From Mercenaria mercenaria (taxonomy: Eukaryota > Mollusca > Bivalvia > Venerida > Veneridae), in the NCBI RefSeq assembly GCF_021730395.1, contig NC_069362.1, positions 79,128,001-79,192,000 of the forward strand: a DNA stretch of 64,000 nt, given 5' to 3'. The position numbers and the translations under genes were made by a program. The notes below the pieces were generated by a model that was not told where the DNA came from, made no database searches, and was given only the letters and a program-made list of their open reading frames with translations. Positions 33,913 through 46,984 of this stretch are shown one piece after another (position 1 is the stretch's first letter; each line of letters begins with the position of its first letter).

Positions 33913-35030
33913 TATCTTAAAACTGACTGTCCTGTTGACTCTGTCTGACTTTGTCACCCCTTAGGAAGATAACAGACGTTAAAGATAAGGTTGAAAAGTA
34001 ATATGATAATGTCTGTTTAAATCGTTCTTTTGTCCACTTTTGCTTTGTTTGAGTTTGCTGTTCTAACATTGCTCGATTTGTATCCCAGATGGGCGAGGAA
34101 GGAACATCATGAATGTATGTCTGTGAAAAAAAACCAATGGTTGAAGCGCGGACCGATGATTTCAAAATAATACCAAATGACGTCAGATTCACCACTTATC
34201 AAAGCAAAATTTATATCAGTATTTTTAATTGGCATATAAGAATGAAAATACATATTTTTTTTTTTTTTTTTATCTTCCGATTTATCATGGTTCATCGTTC
34301 ATGTAACCATTTCGGTTTGTGTAATCGCGATTCAGTTCCCCTCTGACCCGTGGAAATTAGACAAAAAACAAAAAAAGTAACCACACACGAAATAACAACA
34401 ACAAAACGAAACCAAGCAAAACACGCAAACACCCTGATCAATTGATAATATTTGTATGCAGCGCAATTACAAAATCAATACGTTTTTATTTTTATATCTC
34501 ATTAATGAAATACTAATTCGTTATATCGAAAACTTATATCGTAATAACGATATCCTATTTCTTTAAAACGAAATCGTACTAGTAAGTTGTTATTTAAGAA
34601 ATGAAATTATTTTTTTCGGTGTTCATGCGAAATGAACGACAGAATAGGATCGGCAAATCCATGAATCACGCTAGCCTTAGGAAATAGCTAACGTGCCAGC
34701 GTCCCTAATATTGACGGAGGGAGAGTTCCAAAGCCCAAGAAAAGTGAACGAAAAGTTCCGACTGTGTGCACTCTTCTATCATATCCTTAACACAGCATCG
34801 GGACTCAATGTAGAACTTTTTAGGCGTGGGTCAGAACTTTGTACTGTACCCTATAATTCACAGGTAATCAATGATTAACTTCTTTAATTACGATGGTACT
34901 GTGACTGTTGTGGGACAAGCTAGTCACGTTATGACACTCGGTATTTCCGTGCGGTAACGTGTTCTTGTATTATTAATTTATGCACGTTATGACTTGAAAA
35001 TCGATTAAATAATTAACGTTTATAAGCCCG
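33913..35030. other. Upstream flank of the lectin gene
   Basis: Contains a 12-nt or longer T run near 34257-34272 and an imperfect palindrome tatcgtaataacgata near 34535-34555. A promoter is expected just right of 33912 but no TATA box was recognised. No other gene seen. Confidence 0.4.
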
Positions 35031-35290
35031 TCTACTTAGCTCAATAGTGAGAGCTCAGATCTACGGATCGCGCGGTCGTGAGTTTGAATTCCTGGCGAGG
35101 CGTATGTTCTCCATGACGATTTGATAAATGACATTCTGTCTGAAATCATTCATTCGTCCTCTACCTGAGTCATGTGGAGAAGTTGATGGTTAATTGCGGA
35201 GAACATGCTAGTACTGGTCACTGTATAGGTTAACGGTCCACCTTACTGTTGAAAAAGCCACTGATTTAAAAACCAAACAAACAAATTAAA
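35031..35290 (+). mobile_element. tRNA-derived SINE, second family
   Basis: tRNA-like head with A box tagctcaatagtgagagc and B box ggtcgtgagtttgaattcc, then gcgtatgttctccatgacga, tgtggagaagttgatggtta and tgcggagaacatgc, ending in ttactgttgaaaaagcc plus an A-rich tail. The 46985-47245 copy belongs to the same family in reverse. Confidence 0.8.
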
Positions 35291-36940
35291 TGTGCATTAC
35301 CTCTTAATACTTACATTAAAACCTATACATCATCTGAAGTAGACTGGTTATGTTTTCCTGTGATCAAACTCGTAACCACCATAATTCTTTTAGTAATCAC
35401 CCTGTTGGGCAAACCAGGCGAGATGGTGCTAAGGTCAGCACCAGTATGAACATAGTTTGTCAAATTGTGATATCTCGATGAAATTGTGCAATCCAAAAAT
35501 TTGTTTAAATAACAAATAATCCTTCAAGAATAATGAAATGTCATTAGTTTTCTAATATTTCCAGAGAAAACTAACAACCAGACAAATTTAAAGATAACTT
35601 TAAAAAAAGATGAAACCAAAAATAAATCGCGGATAGGACACCACAGATCTATATGACATCTATATTTTATAAGTACGAAATCAAACAATTAGGTTATTAC
35701 AGTGGATACATTTTATAATGCATGTACAGAATCAGTAACAATTTGAACTTTTGAAGGACAAACAAGGCTAGATACTTTGAGGTTGACAAAAAGAAAAAAT
35801 ATGAAAGAAAATGTTATAGCTTAGGTTAAAGGTTCAACTTGCCGTTCCACTTTACGTATCAAAACACATATTTAATATCAGTTGATATTGGCAGTAGGAA
35901 ATTGGATATCAGGCTGTATATTATTCAGTCTTGGTGTGATTATTCCAGCATAATCAATTTCCCAGACAGCAGAAGAAATGTTCCTGACAAAAAATGGACA
36001 CAAGACACGTAAGGCATCAGTTAGAAGCAGCAGTTTCTTTGATATTGTAATTACGAACAAGATAGACATTTTTTTTCAGCTGTCAACACAAAGCAAAACA
36101 AACGCATCAATCATTTCATAGTTTCGCTACAGTACCAGTTAGTAACAGGTTCCACGAAACATCTCGACGCCATGGCTGAAACCTATATTCTACAAATAAA
36201 AATACTAAAATATTGGCGATAGGACCAAGGAACCATGTCAAACTTCGGCGATGAGTGGGTGGTCTGGTTTTCTGCATGTTGCTCTGGTTGCGTTTGACGT
36301 GCCAAAGCTTCCAGGGACTCTACATTTATCGTTTTGACTCCGAAATAAATTCGTAACAATTGTGCATATGATGACTTAAAAAGCTACAATACATCTATTA
36401 ATATCGGTATCATACATGTTCAATTTAGAGATATCAGAATTAAATTATGTAAAACTGTATGCATATTTGTTATTGTTGAAACATTAATTGAAATTAAAGT
36501 ATTTTTATTTTTTCCACGTTACATCATTTAGGTTCAGTTACGGCAAACACAGATAAATATATTGCATTATAAATATGTTTTCATGTGACGATATTTTGAA
36601 CTGAAAATAAACAAATAGATCTACGTGTCTTCTTTGAAATCTGTAGCAGGTTAGTTATGTCATGTTAAATGAAAAAGCCTTCAAAGAAAACTATGTTTGC
36701 GGTGTATGAAAATATGATGTAGATGTATTATTCTTTTTGTTTTTTTGAACGGCGAAATAAAGGTAATTCAGGGAAATGGTCCACTGAGAATGCCATTACA
36801 CTGCACATATTGTTTAGGTCCTAATATATTGTTTTTCAATTTATTTTGATGTATGCTCGTTTAAAGCCATAGGAGATGGCAAAGGATTTTGCAATATTTG
36901 CACACGATAGTCCCATTGGGACGAAAACTGATAATTTAAA
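35291..36940. other. No firm gene; two exon-like open stretches on minus strand
   Basis: 36186-36374 (-) is open for 63 codons after a possible acceptor (tttttaag) and includes ESLEALARQTQPEQ. 35878-35988 (-) is open after ttttttgtcag and ends in a stop. They could be exons of an unidentified minus-strand gene, but there is no domain and no good donor, so no CDS is called. Confidence 0.25.
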
Positions 36941-36943
36941 AGG

Positions 36944-37660
36944 CTCAGTCAAACCGCACCTGCAACATATTTATTTATATCGTGTTGGGCGACCAGTGGG
37001 TTCCACTTTTTTATTTTATTATCACAGCAGCGTTGTTTGTGCCGTGTAGCGGCCGTAAAAAGTCTCCCCGTACCTTCAATCAGAGCTGTAATATTTCGAT
37101 CTCTTCAGATCGTTCAGCATGACATTTATGTTGTGTTAGTGTTCTGTTTAACTTTTCAGATTAAACATTTCGGATTGGGCGGTTCCAATACTCGCACTTT
37201 AAACTTTGGGTATTGTTTATTCACCCCTTGGATATGGTGCCCGTTTTTTAATTTTTTCTTCTGGCAGTTTCTGTGATATGCAGGCTCCATAACTACAGAT
37301 ATTCAGTTTCTCCTCTCTTTACAGTTTGGTTTAGTTCTGCCCATTGTTTTCTCGTTTAGGGCAAAGCCTTTATTTTATCTAGGGACCATACGCTGCTTTT
37401 CATGGAATTGCACTCTGTGCATCATTGAAGGTTCCATGTGCACCGTCGTATGAATACATAAATTATATTGTTTTACTTATAACATGTGTAAATGTTGAGT
37501 TCTGCTCAACCCGGGGCGAGAGGGCGTGGACGGTAGCTTGCATTTCCACTACCGTCCATGAACAGGCTCAATCAAACCGAGTCTGCAACACTTCCATTTA
37601 TATAGAGTTGGGCGACCTGTGGGTTTCTACTTTTTTATTTTACGTTACTATCAAAATAAG
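36944..37660. repeat. Diverged direct repeats, about 85 bp, 620 bp apart
   Basis: 36944-37030 and 37563-37650 share caatcaaaccg, ctgcaac, tttatat, gttgggcgacc and tgggtt..cacttttttatttta. The second is preceded by ctcaacccggggcgagag. This looks like the two ends of an unassigned repeat or two insertions of one family. Confidence 0.6.
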
Positions 37661-40520
37661 ACCATTATTCGCATCATTTCCTGTTTTTATACATATAAAC
37701 GTTTAAAAACATATAGATATTCTTCGATATCATTTCAACGCGCCACTGGATTGAGAATGTAAAACGCTAGGTCAAAGTTTACCACATTAGACATCTAAGA
37801 ATTACGTTTAAGAGGAAAAATGATTAATGGACAAATTAGTGTAATGTGCATGGGGAATAGGACAAATATTATCTGTTGAAACACAAATGACATTCAATAT
37901 TTTTCTACATTACGATCAGGAAATGGCTTTGGTAATATCTAGGCCCACTGGCTTCTTGCTTTTACTTCATGCTTTTGTATCCAGTATTGTAAAGAATAAC
38001 AAATAATTAATTCACAAAATATGTAAGAGAACTCTTCAAAAGTAGACAGGCCACGATGTAGGGTTAGAATTGAATCATTTACGAGCACCTCCGGTTTCGC
38101 AGTTTCATTTCCTGACTATGCGTGTGGATATTAAAGCATATTTTGCAACAGAGCACAGAAAAAAATCTGATTATTAATGGAAACGATTTGCTTTGCTAGA
38201 TTCAAATTCAATATTAGATCAAATGATTTGAATAAGTCATACTGCGACGGTAAAACGTAACGTTATTGTCAATTTAGACGAAAACAGATAACACATTTTC
38301 TTGCATTACTGTATAACCATTCATCATATTTCTGAACCCTCTGATTACTATCCTTTGATTCAGAAAAGTATTTATAATCGGTTTTGGAGAGTTATCGATA
38401 ATTTAGGAGGATGGAATTTACTACCTTACCAGAAAAAGAACTAGCGCAGCATAAGAATGTTGTGTACTGTAAACGTGAAATAATGCCTGAATGTATGTTA
38501 TCATTTACAAAAGGATTATCCAAAGCCTATTGGACAACCATATATGAGCCATAAATGGGAGTAATTTGTATGCTTGTGTCTGTGTCAGTTTGTATGTCAG
38601 TCCTTCTGTATGTCTGTCAACAATAATAACAACATTTGGTTAAAGCTGATTACAATATATATGTTCCTTACAGCAGGGGATGTTCGTTGCTTGGCAAATG
38701 TTTTTTTAGCTAAAATGTGCCATATAGTATAATGTTTTCCAGTTTATTGCTGGAAAACATCACGAAGCCGAAATGAGTACATAAAGTATTATTTTAATCT
38801 ATATAATTATTATTCTATTTTCCCCATAAGGATTTCAAAGCGTAATGCTTTTGCTTTGATGTTATTTCTGAAATTAAAAATGTTTATAAAGAAAATACAT
38901 GTTGCATTTGTACAAGGAAAATCAAGTGCAAAATATATTCCTTGCTTTGATTAAAAGATTTTGAACAGGTGTTTTATATTTATCAAACATTCAGAGGAAT
39001 CATTTAGGATTCCTTGAAACTAAGACATTTCACACATTTTTATGGAGATAATACTTGTGGTCGGGTTGCTGGGACAGTGTGCCATTAATTAGCAATTAAT
39101 GTCAATCATTCAAAAGTTCCCCTGGACTACCAAAGTCGGCCTTTAATAGCTTTTTTCACGTGTTACCAGAACCACATTCCATTTGATTTGCATCAGACTT
39201 AATCATTGTTATCTTGCTCAGACATCACTTATTTGTAAAGTAATAGTTAGTTTTAATGAACTATCTAAAAAAAATGAATTTACAGAGAGTATATCTGGCA
39301 ATAAAGTGGCTAACCAGTCTAAGGAATTTTGCCAGGATAGAGCACAATTTTGTGCTCTCTCTTATCTCCTAAGTACTGTTATATTCTCAGCATGAATTGG
39401 CCATTAATTGCTGACCACTGCCAGTGAAAGATAATATTACTTGATAAACTGCTCCAGGTGTTTTCTGCTGGTGCATGTGTGACTTCATTGTAATGTGTAG
39501 AACATTTAGCCTTGAGTGAAATAATTAGAATGAAATAATCAGTCACAAATAATTTTTAGCATGTATATTTATTCAGAGAAACTTTAGAATACATTTTTTT
39601 AATAAAACACAAAATAAATCAGTATAAAATTTCAATTGCTCGGACTACCACTGTTTTTGTTAGAAACTATTTTTATTAGTATTTAATGTAACAAAATGCT
39701 TAAAGGAACCAAAACATCTATTCTCTAATAGATGTTTTTAATTACAGTCAAAATTGAAATTAAATTTAAGATAGTACATGTATACTTACGATACTGTACA
39801 AAGAGAAACAGGTGAAATTAATAACAGGATCTTCACAGATGGGATAAAAATAGTCTTGTAACAAACTGACAAATTAAAGATTAATTACAGCATTAAGAAA
39901 CGATTATTAATCTGAGTTCCTAAACAAAAACATTAAATTAAGATAATAACAAAAGATAAGTTTGCATGTCTAAATTCAAACACAATTTCATTTGACCGAT
40001 AAAAGTTTGATAGAGGCATTGTAATTACTTATGACAGTATTTTCAGTTTTTCTAAGATTTTCAATGACTGCTTAAAACATACATAATTATATCCAACTTA
40101 TATGTACACACTGACTGTGTCTGACAAACAAATTTTTACTTGTTTTTTTTTTTAGATTTCATCATTATTCTACATATACATTGTCATATTTCAATATTTA
40201 TTATTTACAACGTTGTTACTGGCCTTTCAAAGATTTGAATACACATGTGAAATACTAGTATGTAACGTCGACTCTTTTCAATGCGCAGAAATTATTAGTG
40301 ACAGGGTTGCTTGTAGTCTTGTAGAAGCAGACTTTTACAGGTATTAAGGATCACAAATGATCGATAAAGTCAGCTCCAAGTTAAAAATATAGCCACACTG
40401 CCTGCATCTAAAATATGTAGTTATATGTTTGAAATAAAAAAAAGCAAACTGTTGATATGTTGGAGAATTTCCTGATAAATGTTTATTTGAGCACAAAAAA
40501 ATCAAACTGTCTAAGAATAT
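37661..40520. other. Intergenic, no gene recognised
   Basis: AT-rich. Small hairpins occur at 38733-38761 (gttttccag / ctggaaaac) and about 39715-39745 (aaacatctatt / aatagatgttt). An imperfect inverted pair around 39088-39110 and 39400-39420 (agcaattaatg) may mark a decayed TIR element. No coding evidence. Confidence 0.45.
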
Positions 40521-41188
40521 GAAGGCAGTAAACAGTTTGCTGAGCTTCTCGGCCTGGAGTCGCCTACCCAACTTTCAAAACCTCACACAAAAGTCTGCAA
40601 CCACACACCTGAAATAAAGATATTGCAACATTAACATCATTGTATGTCTATCGTTACAAACCATCTGCAAAACATCTCAAATATCTAGTCTTCTGTTTAC
40701 AAGACCTGAATTTTGTGCTCTCCCGGTCGCGGAAACTGATGACGAAAAAAGCTAAATTTGCCAATTTTCAAATCACTGTAGAAAATTCCCTGCAAATGAT
40801 AGCCCCAAAAACTGCTACACAGTTCCATACTCCGGTAACACTGTAAAATCTGAAAATAAGCTCAAATATATGTGCCATCCGTACCGTTTTTTTTCACTAT
40901 TCAAGTTTTCCTGAGGTCCCTGCTAAAATGACAATTCCACTTTAAGCTAGCTCAGCGGAGGCATGCATTCGCATCTGCAAGTCATTACGTCATAGTTTCA
41001 AGATCAAGGCTACTCAACTAATTTTCTTTGAATAAGTGAAACTCAATTCTAGCCACTGAAACTTCGAATCTAGCAATTATTATCATTTTAAACTTCAAAT
41101 ATGCACTTCATTCCGTAAACTGCCTCTTATTTGTAAATTTGACCCTGGTCAATTCGACACTAACAGCTCAAAACTGTTTACTGCCTTC
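40521..41188. mobile_element. TIR element, copy 1 of a pair
   Basis: Ends gaaggcagtaaacagttt and its inverted copy aaactgtttactgccttc. The interior includes gcttctcggcctggagtcgc, tctcccggtcgcggaaac, ccggtaacactgtaaaatc and tagctcagcggaggcat. No transposase frame. The same element recurs at 42301-42950 in the same orientation, about 90% identical by eye. Confidence 0.8.
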
Positions 41189-42300
41189 TTAAGAGAGACA
41201 AAAATGATCCACATAGTATGACATTTGCTGTTTATTTTGTAATTTAATCAATTCAGACCAAAAGAAACACAATTTCATACATATCCAACATATGCTGTTT
41301 AAATTTTGACAACTGGAATAGATCATGTATGCAAAGATTCTACCAGGAACGCATACTGAAATTAACTAGTAATGTCATAGCTTCATTAAAGGCCCCTTGC
41401 ATACAAAAATGAGATCTCAGCCATGTGTTTAGTATCTAGATATGTTCAGCTGCCAAACTGGCTGAATTTTATGGTAATTTTAAGTCCCTGGTACTGTGCT
41501 GGACCTGCTCCAGGAAGCTACAAACACATGCATGAGCACCATATGCCATCGTCTCAATGTTTCACAAAATACCCCTACATGCTATTTTGTCTATCTCAAG
41601 ATACTAAATGGTGTCTATTTGAAGAGAATTATCTGCACTGTGATGTTTAGCTATGATGTACATGACTTTCAACCCATAAAACTGACTGCATCAGACCACG
41701 AGTCTATGTTAAACGTCAATTTGATAATGATCACTTTTCGCGAGTGATGAAATATGAGAAAAATGTTATTTTTCAGACAAACCTTTCAAAATCTATCAAT
41801 TTCAGAGAAAAATGTATATTCTCCAAACTTTGAGTGCTGTGACTGGTGTCTGTGTTATATGCAGTATGTACAAAAATTTTAAACTGAAACGGAAGATGAA
41901 ATACCGATTCAAAGGACATACTGCTGAAAGTACCCCTGGGGCCTGTTCCACAATCCGAGCCACTATTTTGCTGTTAAAACACTTACTGAATTAATAGAAA
42001 TCAATGAATTTGCATTTAAATGCCTTAATTGACGACTTTAATGTCCCAGTAAGCATCGGTTTAAGCAAAATGGTGTCAAAACAGACAAATCTTTCATTAT
42101 GTCGGCTCGGAAAACACTGTAAAGCTGACTTTCATGTCTGAATCGCGGTTATCTCCCCTTAGTAATTGCTCTAAAAATACTCATTTTGCTTCAAAATAAA
42201 CTTTTAAACTCATATTCCTTTACAAATCATACTGAAAAACCTCTAAGACATCAAATAAATGCACATGCAAGAACTTACAATTTTCAAGATTTGCCCTTAA

Positions 42301-42950
42301 GGAGGCAGTAAACCGTTTTCAGAGCTTCTCGGCCTGGAGTCGCCTACCCAACTTTCAAAATCTCAAACAAAAGTCTGTAACCACACACCTGAAATAAAGA
42401 TATTGCAACATTAACATCACTGTATGTCTATCGTTACAAACCATCTGCATTACATCTCTAATATCTAGTTTTCTGTTTACAAGACCTGAATTTTGTGCTC
42501 TCCCGGTCGCGGAAACTGATGACGAAAAAAGCTAAATTTGCCAATTTTCAAATCGCTGTGGAAAATTCCCTGCAAATGATAGCCCCAACTGCTACACTGT
42601 TCCATACTCCGGTAACACTGTAAAATCTGAAAATAAGCTCAAATATATGTGTCATCCGTACCGTGTTTTCACTATTCCAGTTTTCCTGAAGTCCCTGCTA
42701 AAATGACAATTCCACTTTAAGCTAGCTCAGCGGAGGCATTTATTCGCATCTGCAAGTCTTTACGTCATAGTTTCAAGATCAAGGCTACTCAACTAATTTT
42801 CTTTGAATAAGTGAAACTCAATTCTAGCCACTGAAACTTCAAATCTAGCAATTATTATTATTTTAAACTTCAATTCGTAAATTGCATCTTATTTGTAAAT
42901 TTGACCCTGGCCAATTCGACACTAACAGCTGAAAACTGTTTACTGCCTCC
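42301..42950. mobile_element. TIR element, copy 2 of a pair
   Basis: Ends ggaggcagtaaaccgtttt and aaaactgtttactgcctcc. Shorter than copy 1 because of small deletions (for example near 42590 and 42870). The motif CTTAAG flanks copy 1 on its right and copy 2 on its left only, so the two inner borders resemble each other. Confidence 0.8.
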
Positions 42951-43760
42951 TATCTGACGAATAATACTGGCTTCTTTTCATATAAGTGCCACATGTGGCA
43001 AACAACATCTGCTAAGGCGTTGGGTACACTTGTTATTTTTTCTTTAGGCTTGCTAAATACATTCTATATTAACATGAGCATTATTTATGTTTACATGCCG
43101 AGCCACTGCGTGTGTTAGGAATTCACTTGGCGGATATAACGTTTATTCGGACAGTACGTGTAGCTAGGTGAAGGTTAAGAGTGTGGTTAGGAGCGAATCA
43201 TAAGCTCTCCAGTGGATGTTTTGGAGAGACGTTTCTATGGCGGTATCTAACTGTGTTACTTCCCGCAGTATAGATAATGGTTTGTGGAGGCTGTGGTTTA
43301 AGATTGCAGCTTCTCTTCTATTTTACCTTGTTTGTTCGTAGAAGAAATATGTTCTTACAGCATATGCCAAGCATATATGTATGTACTGTAAGTACACAAT
43401 TTTAGGCCTAAACGGTATTCTTTTGAACAGACCATAACGTAAGGTGTGTATGAATATTCTTTGAAACATTAAGCGAATAATCTTACTCGACAAATGTTGG
43501 AATTAATAGATTGTATTACTCAAATCGTTTTTGCAGAGCAATAGTAATATGACAAAATATGAAGCTCTAAGGCTCAAGTTCAACTTTCATTTGCAAATTC
43601 AAATAATTTCCATTCCATTTAGGCAAGATATGGATGTCTTATTTAATTTAGATGTTTAATTCATCTTAAAATGTGCCAGACCAAACAAATCATTTTCAAT
43701 CAATCTACATACCAATAATTAAAAGAATAGTATAAATTTATTAATTATTAGGGAATCGAT
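42951..43760. other. No gene; diverged copy of a repeat also at 49.7 kb
   Basis: 43060-43230 resembles 49670-49830: gtttacatgccg, gtgtgttagg-attcac, gaaggttaagagtg and aagctctccagtgg are shared in order. Probably two old copies of one interspersed repeat. Otherwise featureless. Confidence 0.45.
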
Positions 43761-43774
43761 CCTACCGATTTTCG

Positions 43775-44115
43775 TCGCGAAGCGACAAAAAGCGGGATCG
43801 ATCCGTCTACGGTAACATGCGATATACCGAATGAGATAAATACTATCGAATTAAAAATGTGTACTTCCGGTACGTGCACAGAGCGTCTGACTTCGGATTT
43901 TTGGAAGAATACGCGTTTGCCTTGTGCCTAATAAGCGTTCACATAATTTGTCCGAACCGCAACGTCTTGCACATCAGTACAAATATGGATTGTTTTTATT
44001 CCAAAATCTACCTTTGAATTGATAGGCGACGAAAATCGGGATCCATCCCTCTACGGTAACGTGCGATATACCGAATGAGATATTTATGTTTACTATCGAT
44101 TTGAAAAATGTGTCC
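43775..44115. repeat. Direct repeat pair, about 90 bp
   Basis: 43781-43870 and 44026-44115 share gcgac.aaaa, cgggatc.atcc, tctacggtaac, tgcgatataccgaatgagat and aaaatgtgt. A hairpin ttcgtcgcgaagcgac precedes the left copy. The element family is not recognised. Confidence 0.7.
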
Positions 44116-44849
44116 TGTCCGTGCCGTCATTAGACAGTTCTTTTCAATTGTTTAGTTTAATCAGTTTAATCATATTTTATTGTATATATATATACAATCA
44201 TATTCTATACTCACATATACAATCATACATAACTACATCAATGTAAATATAAAAAAAGGGTTGGGCCAGAAGTTATAACAACATTGTCGGGGGCCCTCAA
44301 ATGTTTTCAAATGTTATGGGATAAGTTGAAGTCTGATCGATTCCCGATTGCGGCAGTGCCGTATTCATATTAATGTATCATCTTGTAAGATTAAGGGTTA
44401 TTGCCTATTTTCAGAAAACAATCGAAATATAAAAATATAAATGCCTTAGTATTACAATATCTACAGGATGGTTAGAGGATGTTTTGTGAGTCTGAGAGAT
44501 CGATCCTTAAAACATTGTGTAGTTGTAAAGTGCAAGGAAATCGAAGTGATAGTCTCAATTGTACTGCCATATGTGAAATCTGTGATAGCCGCTAAGACAA
44601 CCACCACATAATATCATTTCTTTGCAAAATCCTCTGCACTGTGTGAAGGATTGAGCTTTTAAGACCATATTTATCACACTTAATCACGTATTTTATAACT
44701 GTTTTGTCTGACAATTTCATATCTTTTTGAAAAATTTCACAAAGCATCACTATGTAAACAAAGTTTTAATTTACAATTAATCATTTTGATTTAAAATAAT
44801 CAGAAACATTTTCTTTTTCGTGCAAAGTTAAGTATGTTTGTTTGTTTTG

Positions 44850-45035
44850 TTTGGTTTAACGTCGCATCAAAACATTTACAGGTCATATGGCTAATTTCCA
44901 GCTTTGATGGTGGAGGAAGACCCCCGGTGCCCCTCCGTGCATTATTTCACGAGCGGGCACCAGGGTAGAACCACCGACCACCGACTTTCCATATGCCAGC
45001 TGGATAACTTCCTAACATGAAGAATTAAACAAAAG
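44850..45035 (-). mobile_element. tRNA-derived SINE, reversed, head truncated
   Basis: On the + strand: tttggtttaacgtcgcatc, ggtcatatggc, gtggaggaagacccccggtg, cccctccgtgcattatttca and agggtagaaccaccgac: the reverse complement of the 13.0-kb SINE body. The tRNA head is missing at the right. Confidence 0.75.
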
Positions 45036-45215
45036 AATGCCAGACGTTCATGCGGAGAAATCCATGAATGCAAGTGACCAGGTACATAGTTTAGCATGTT
45101 TAATTGAATAAAACATAACTGTCATTTAACTGAATCCCTCTTGTTAAATGAACCGCCAACATCCATGTTATACAAAAATTATTATCATGTTGTTTGCTTA
45201 TAAAATTAATTTTCT

Positions 45216-45720
45216 TACAACAGGTACAAAATTGCTGAGCTGACTGGGAATGCTTATAAAAAGGGTGTAAATGCAGGTAACCTGATATCACCATTCAGAA
45301 GACAGGTATATATCCACTTAACAGGATAGAAATAAGCTGCCAGAAAACAGCCCCAGCAACAATTTATAATTGGGGTGACAACAATGGTATTAATGTGAAA
45401 AGCACCTTCCTTGATTCAAAGAAAATCAATGTTGTACCCAGTGTTACACCCAAAAGGGAAGTACCACCAACCATTACTGGTGACATTAGATCCGCCTAAA
45501 AATGTTACTGCTCCAAGTGAAAAATCTATCAGAATCCTGAACCTAAAAGAAAAAGGAAGTCTGAACCTAAAAGCAAAAGGTCTGAACCGCTCTCACCAGT
45601 ACCATGTACATCAGGTGTCTACAATAATATAATTTAGTTAGTAGAGACTCAGGGTCAGAAACATCAGTTGTTGATGAGGAAGATTCATTCATTACAGACT
45701 GGAGATATAAAATCGTCTTT
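45216..45720 (+). mobile_element. Tail fragment of a pogo-like DNA transposase
   Basis: Translated pieces read YKIAELTGNAYKKGVNAG, then FRRTGIYPLN-like, a YNWGDNNG segment, and a Lys/Ser-rich tail with SETSVVDEEDSFITD. This is the layout seen after the DDE domain in mollusc pogo/Jerky-like transposases (residues between the catalytic core and a Lys-rich tail). The frame changes several times, so it is a relic. No DDE motifs lie nearby. Confidence 0.5.
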
Positions 45721-46134
45721 ATCGTTAGGCACACGAATAAATCTTCAAGTTCTCAAAGAATAAGCAAGAGTTCCATACACATTTTATACCCTTGAGACAT
45801 TTGCACTAAACCTTTATTATTTTCCAATTTCATTTATTCGTACATTCCCCTGCGACTCGTAATTTGACAAGCATTTCTCAATTTGGAATTAATAATACAG
45901 GTGATGATCTCTGGTTTTCAGTTTCATCCGAAATAATTGCTTTTATGCAAATTATTTAATTTTGTTGTCAATACACAAAACATACGAATGCTGTATTAAA
46001 TTCAACTGTTTTATTTATCTTTATAATACCTTTTCTTTAAACAATTGCCAGATCAAGAAAATAAATTGCTTTTGTAAAACATCCACAGATTGCTTGTGTT
46101 CAGCGTGGGTAGTAGACGAAAGTCCCAATCTTGA
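45721..46134. other. Intergenic, nothing recognised
   Basis: AT-rich, no motif. Confidence 0.5.
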
Positions 46135-46335
46135 ATGGATAAAGCCAAGTTCAGGATAGTATTCATGTTTATATGTCCAGCATTCATTCTAGGCCGATTC
46201 TGCTGGTGTAAGTACCAACAGAAGTGTATCACCCAATACTTAACACTAGTCGGGATATAAGCCACGACAGGGAATCAACCCTAGATCGCTGGTGTTGTAA
46301 ACCAACCAGCTAACCACTGTGCCACTGACTCCCTA
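46135..46335 (-). mobile_element. tRNA-derived SINE, third family, reversed
   Basis: The reverse complement starts gggagtcagtggcacagtgg and carries a B box gggttgattccctgtcg. On the + strand it reads cagggaatcaaccctagatc ... accagctaaccactgtgcca. It continues left into gattctgctggtgtaag. Confidence 0.7.
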
Positions 46336-46980
46336 GTTTAAACCGGCTGGAAATAATCAAAATAGAAGTAATTTTATTCATACTCATAAGAAGTATTTCC
46401 CTCAGTTCCAATGAAAGATGCTGACAAGTGACTTTTGTCACCTGTGAACTATGAACGGACTGATATACTTTATTAATATTTTGTTCTGAACAATTTACTC
46501 TCCCGACATTTCATCTGGTGCTTTTGATATGCCAAAATATATAACAAAATTGCGTGAACTGATAATAAATCCTTTTGCCCTTCTATCATACTAAGCTGAT
46601 CATGTATGCATGTAACAGTAATGATCGAAATATAAACAATATGTTTGCACATTTCTTATAATACAAAAACTGTTTATTGCTATCTCATTATTCTGCAGTT
46701 ATATCAATCTTGAAAGTCTTAACAGGCTGCCTGAAATCAATAGAAGAATGCGTTGTTCACACGCTAGTGACCACTCCTTCATGAAAGTTAGTACCAACCT
46801 ATAACTGAACCATTATATCGCACACCACAATTATTGTTAATTATCAGTTTATTAGCAAGTATAACTATTTACCAGATTGTTTAGGAAAAAGTAATGTTAA
46901 TATAAGCGTCAATGGTATTTGATTGCAATGATAATAGTTTGCAAATTAAGGCTTCAAATTTTAGTAATTGTATCGTATTT
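46336..46980. other. Intergenic, nothing recognised
   Basis: AT-rich, no motif. Confidence 0.5.
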
Positions 46981-46984
46981 TCCT

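Noticed and set aside
40344-40846. Short open frames in and near the TIR element
   Set aside because: They fall in noncoding repeat sequence that recurs at 42.3 kb with changes that do not keep the frames.
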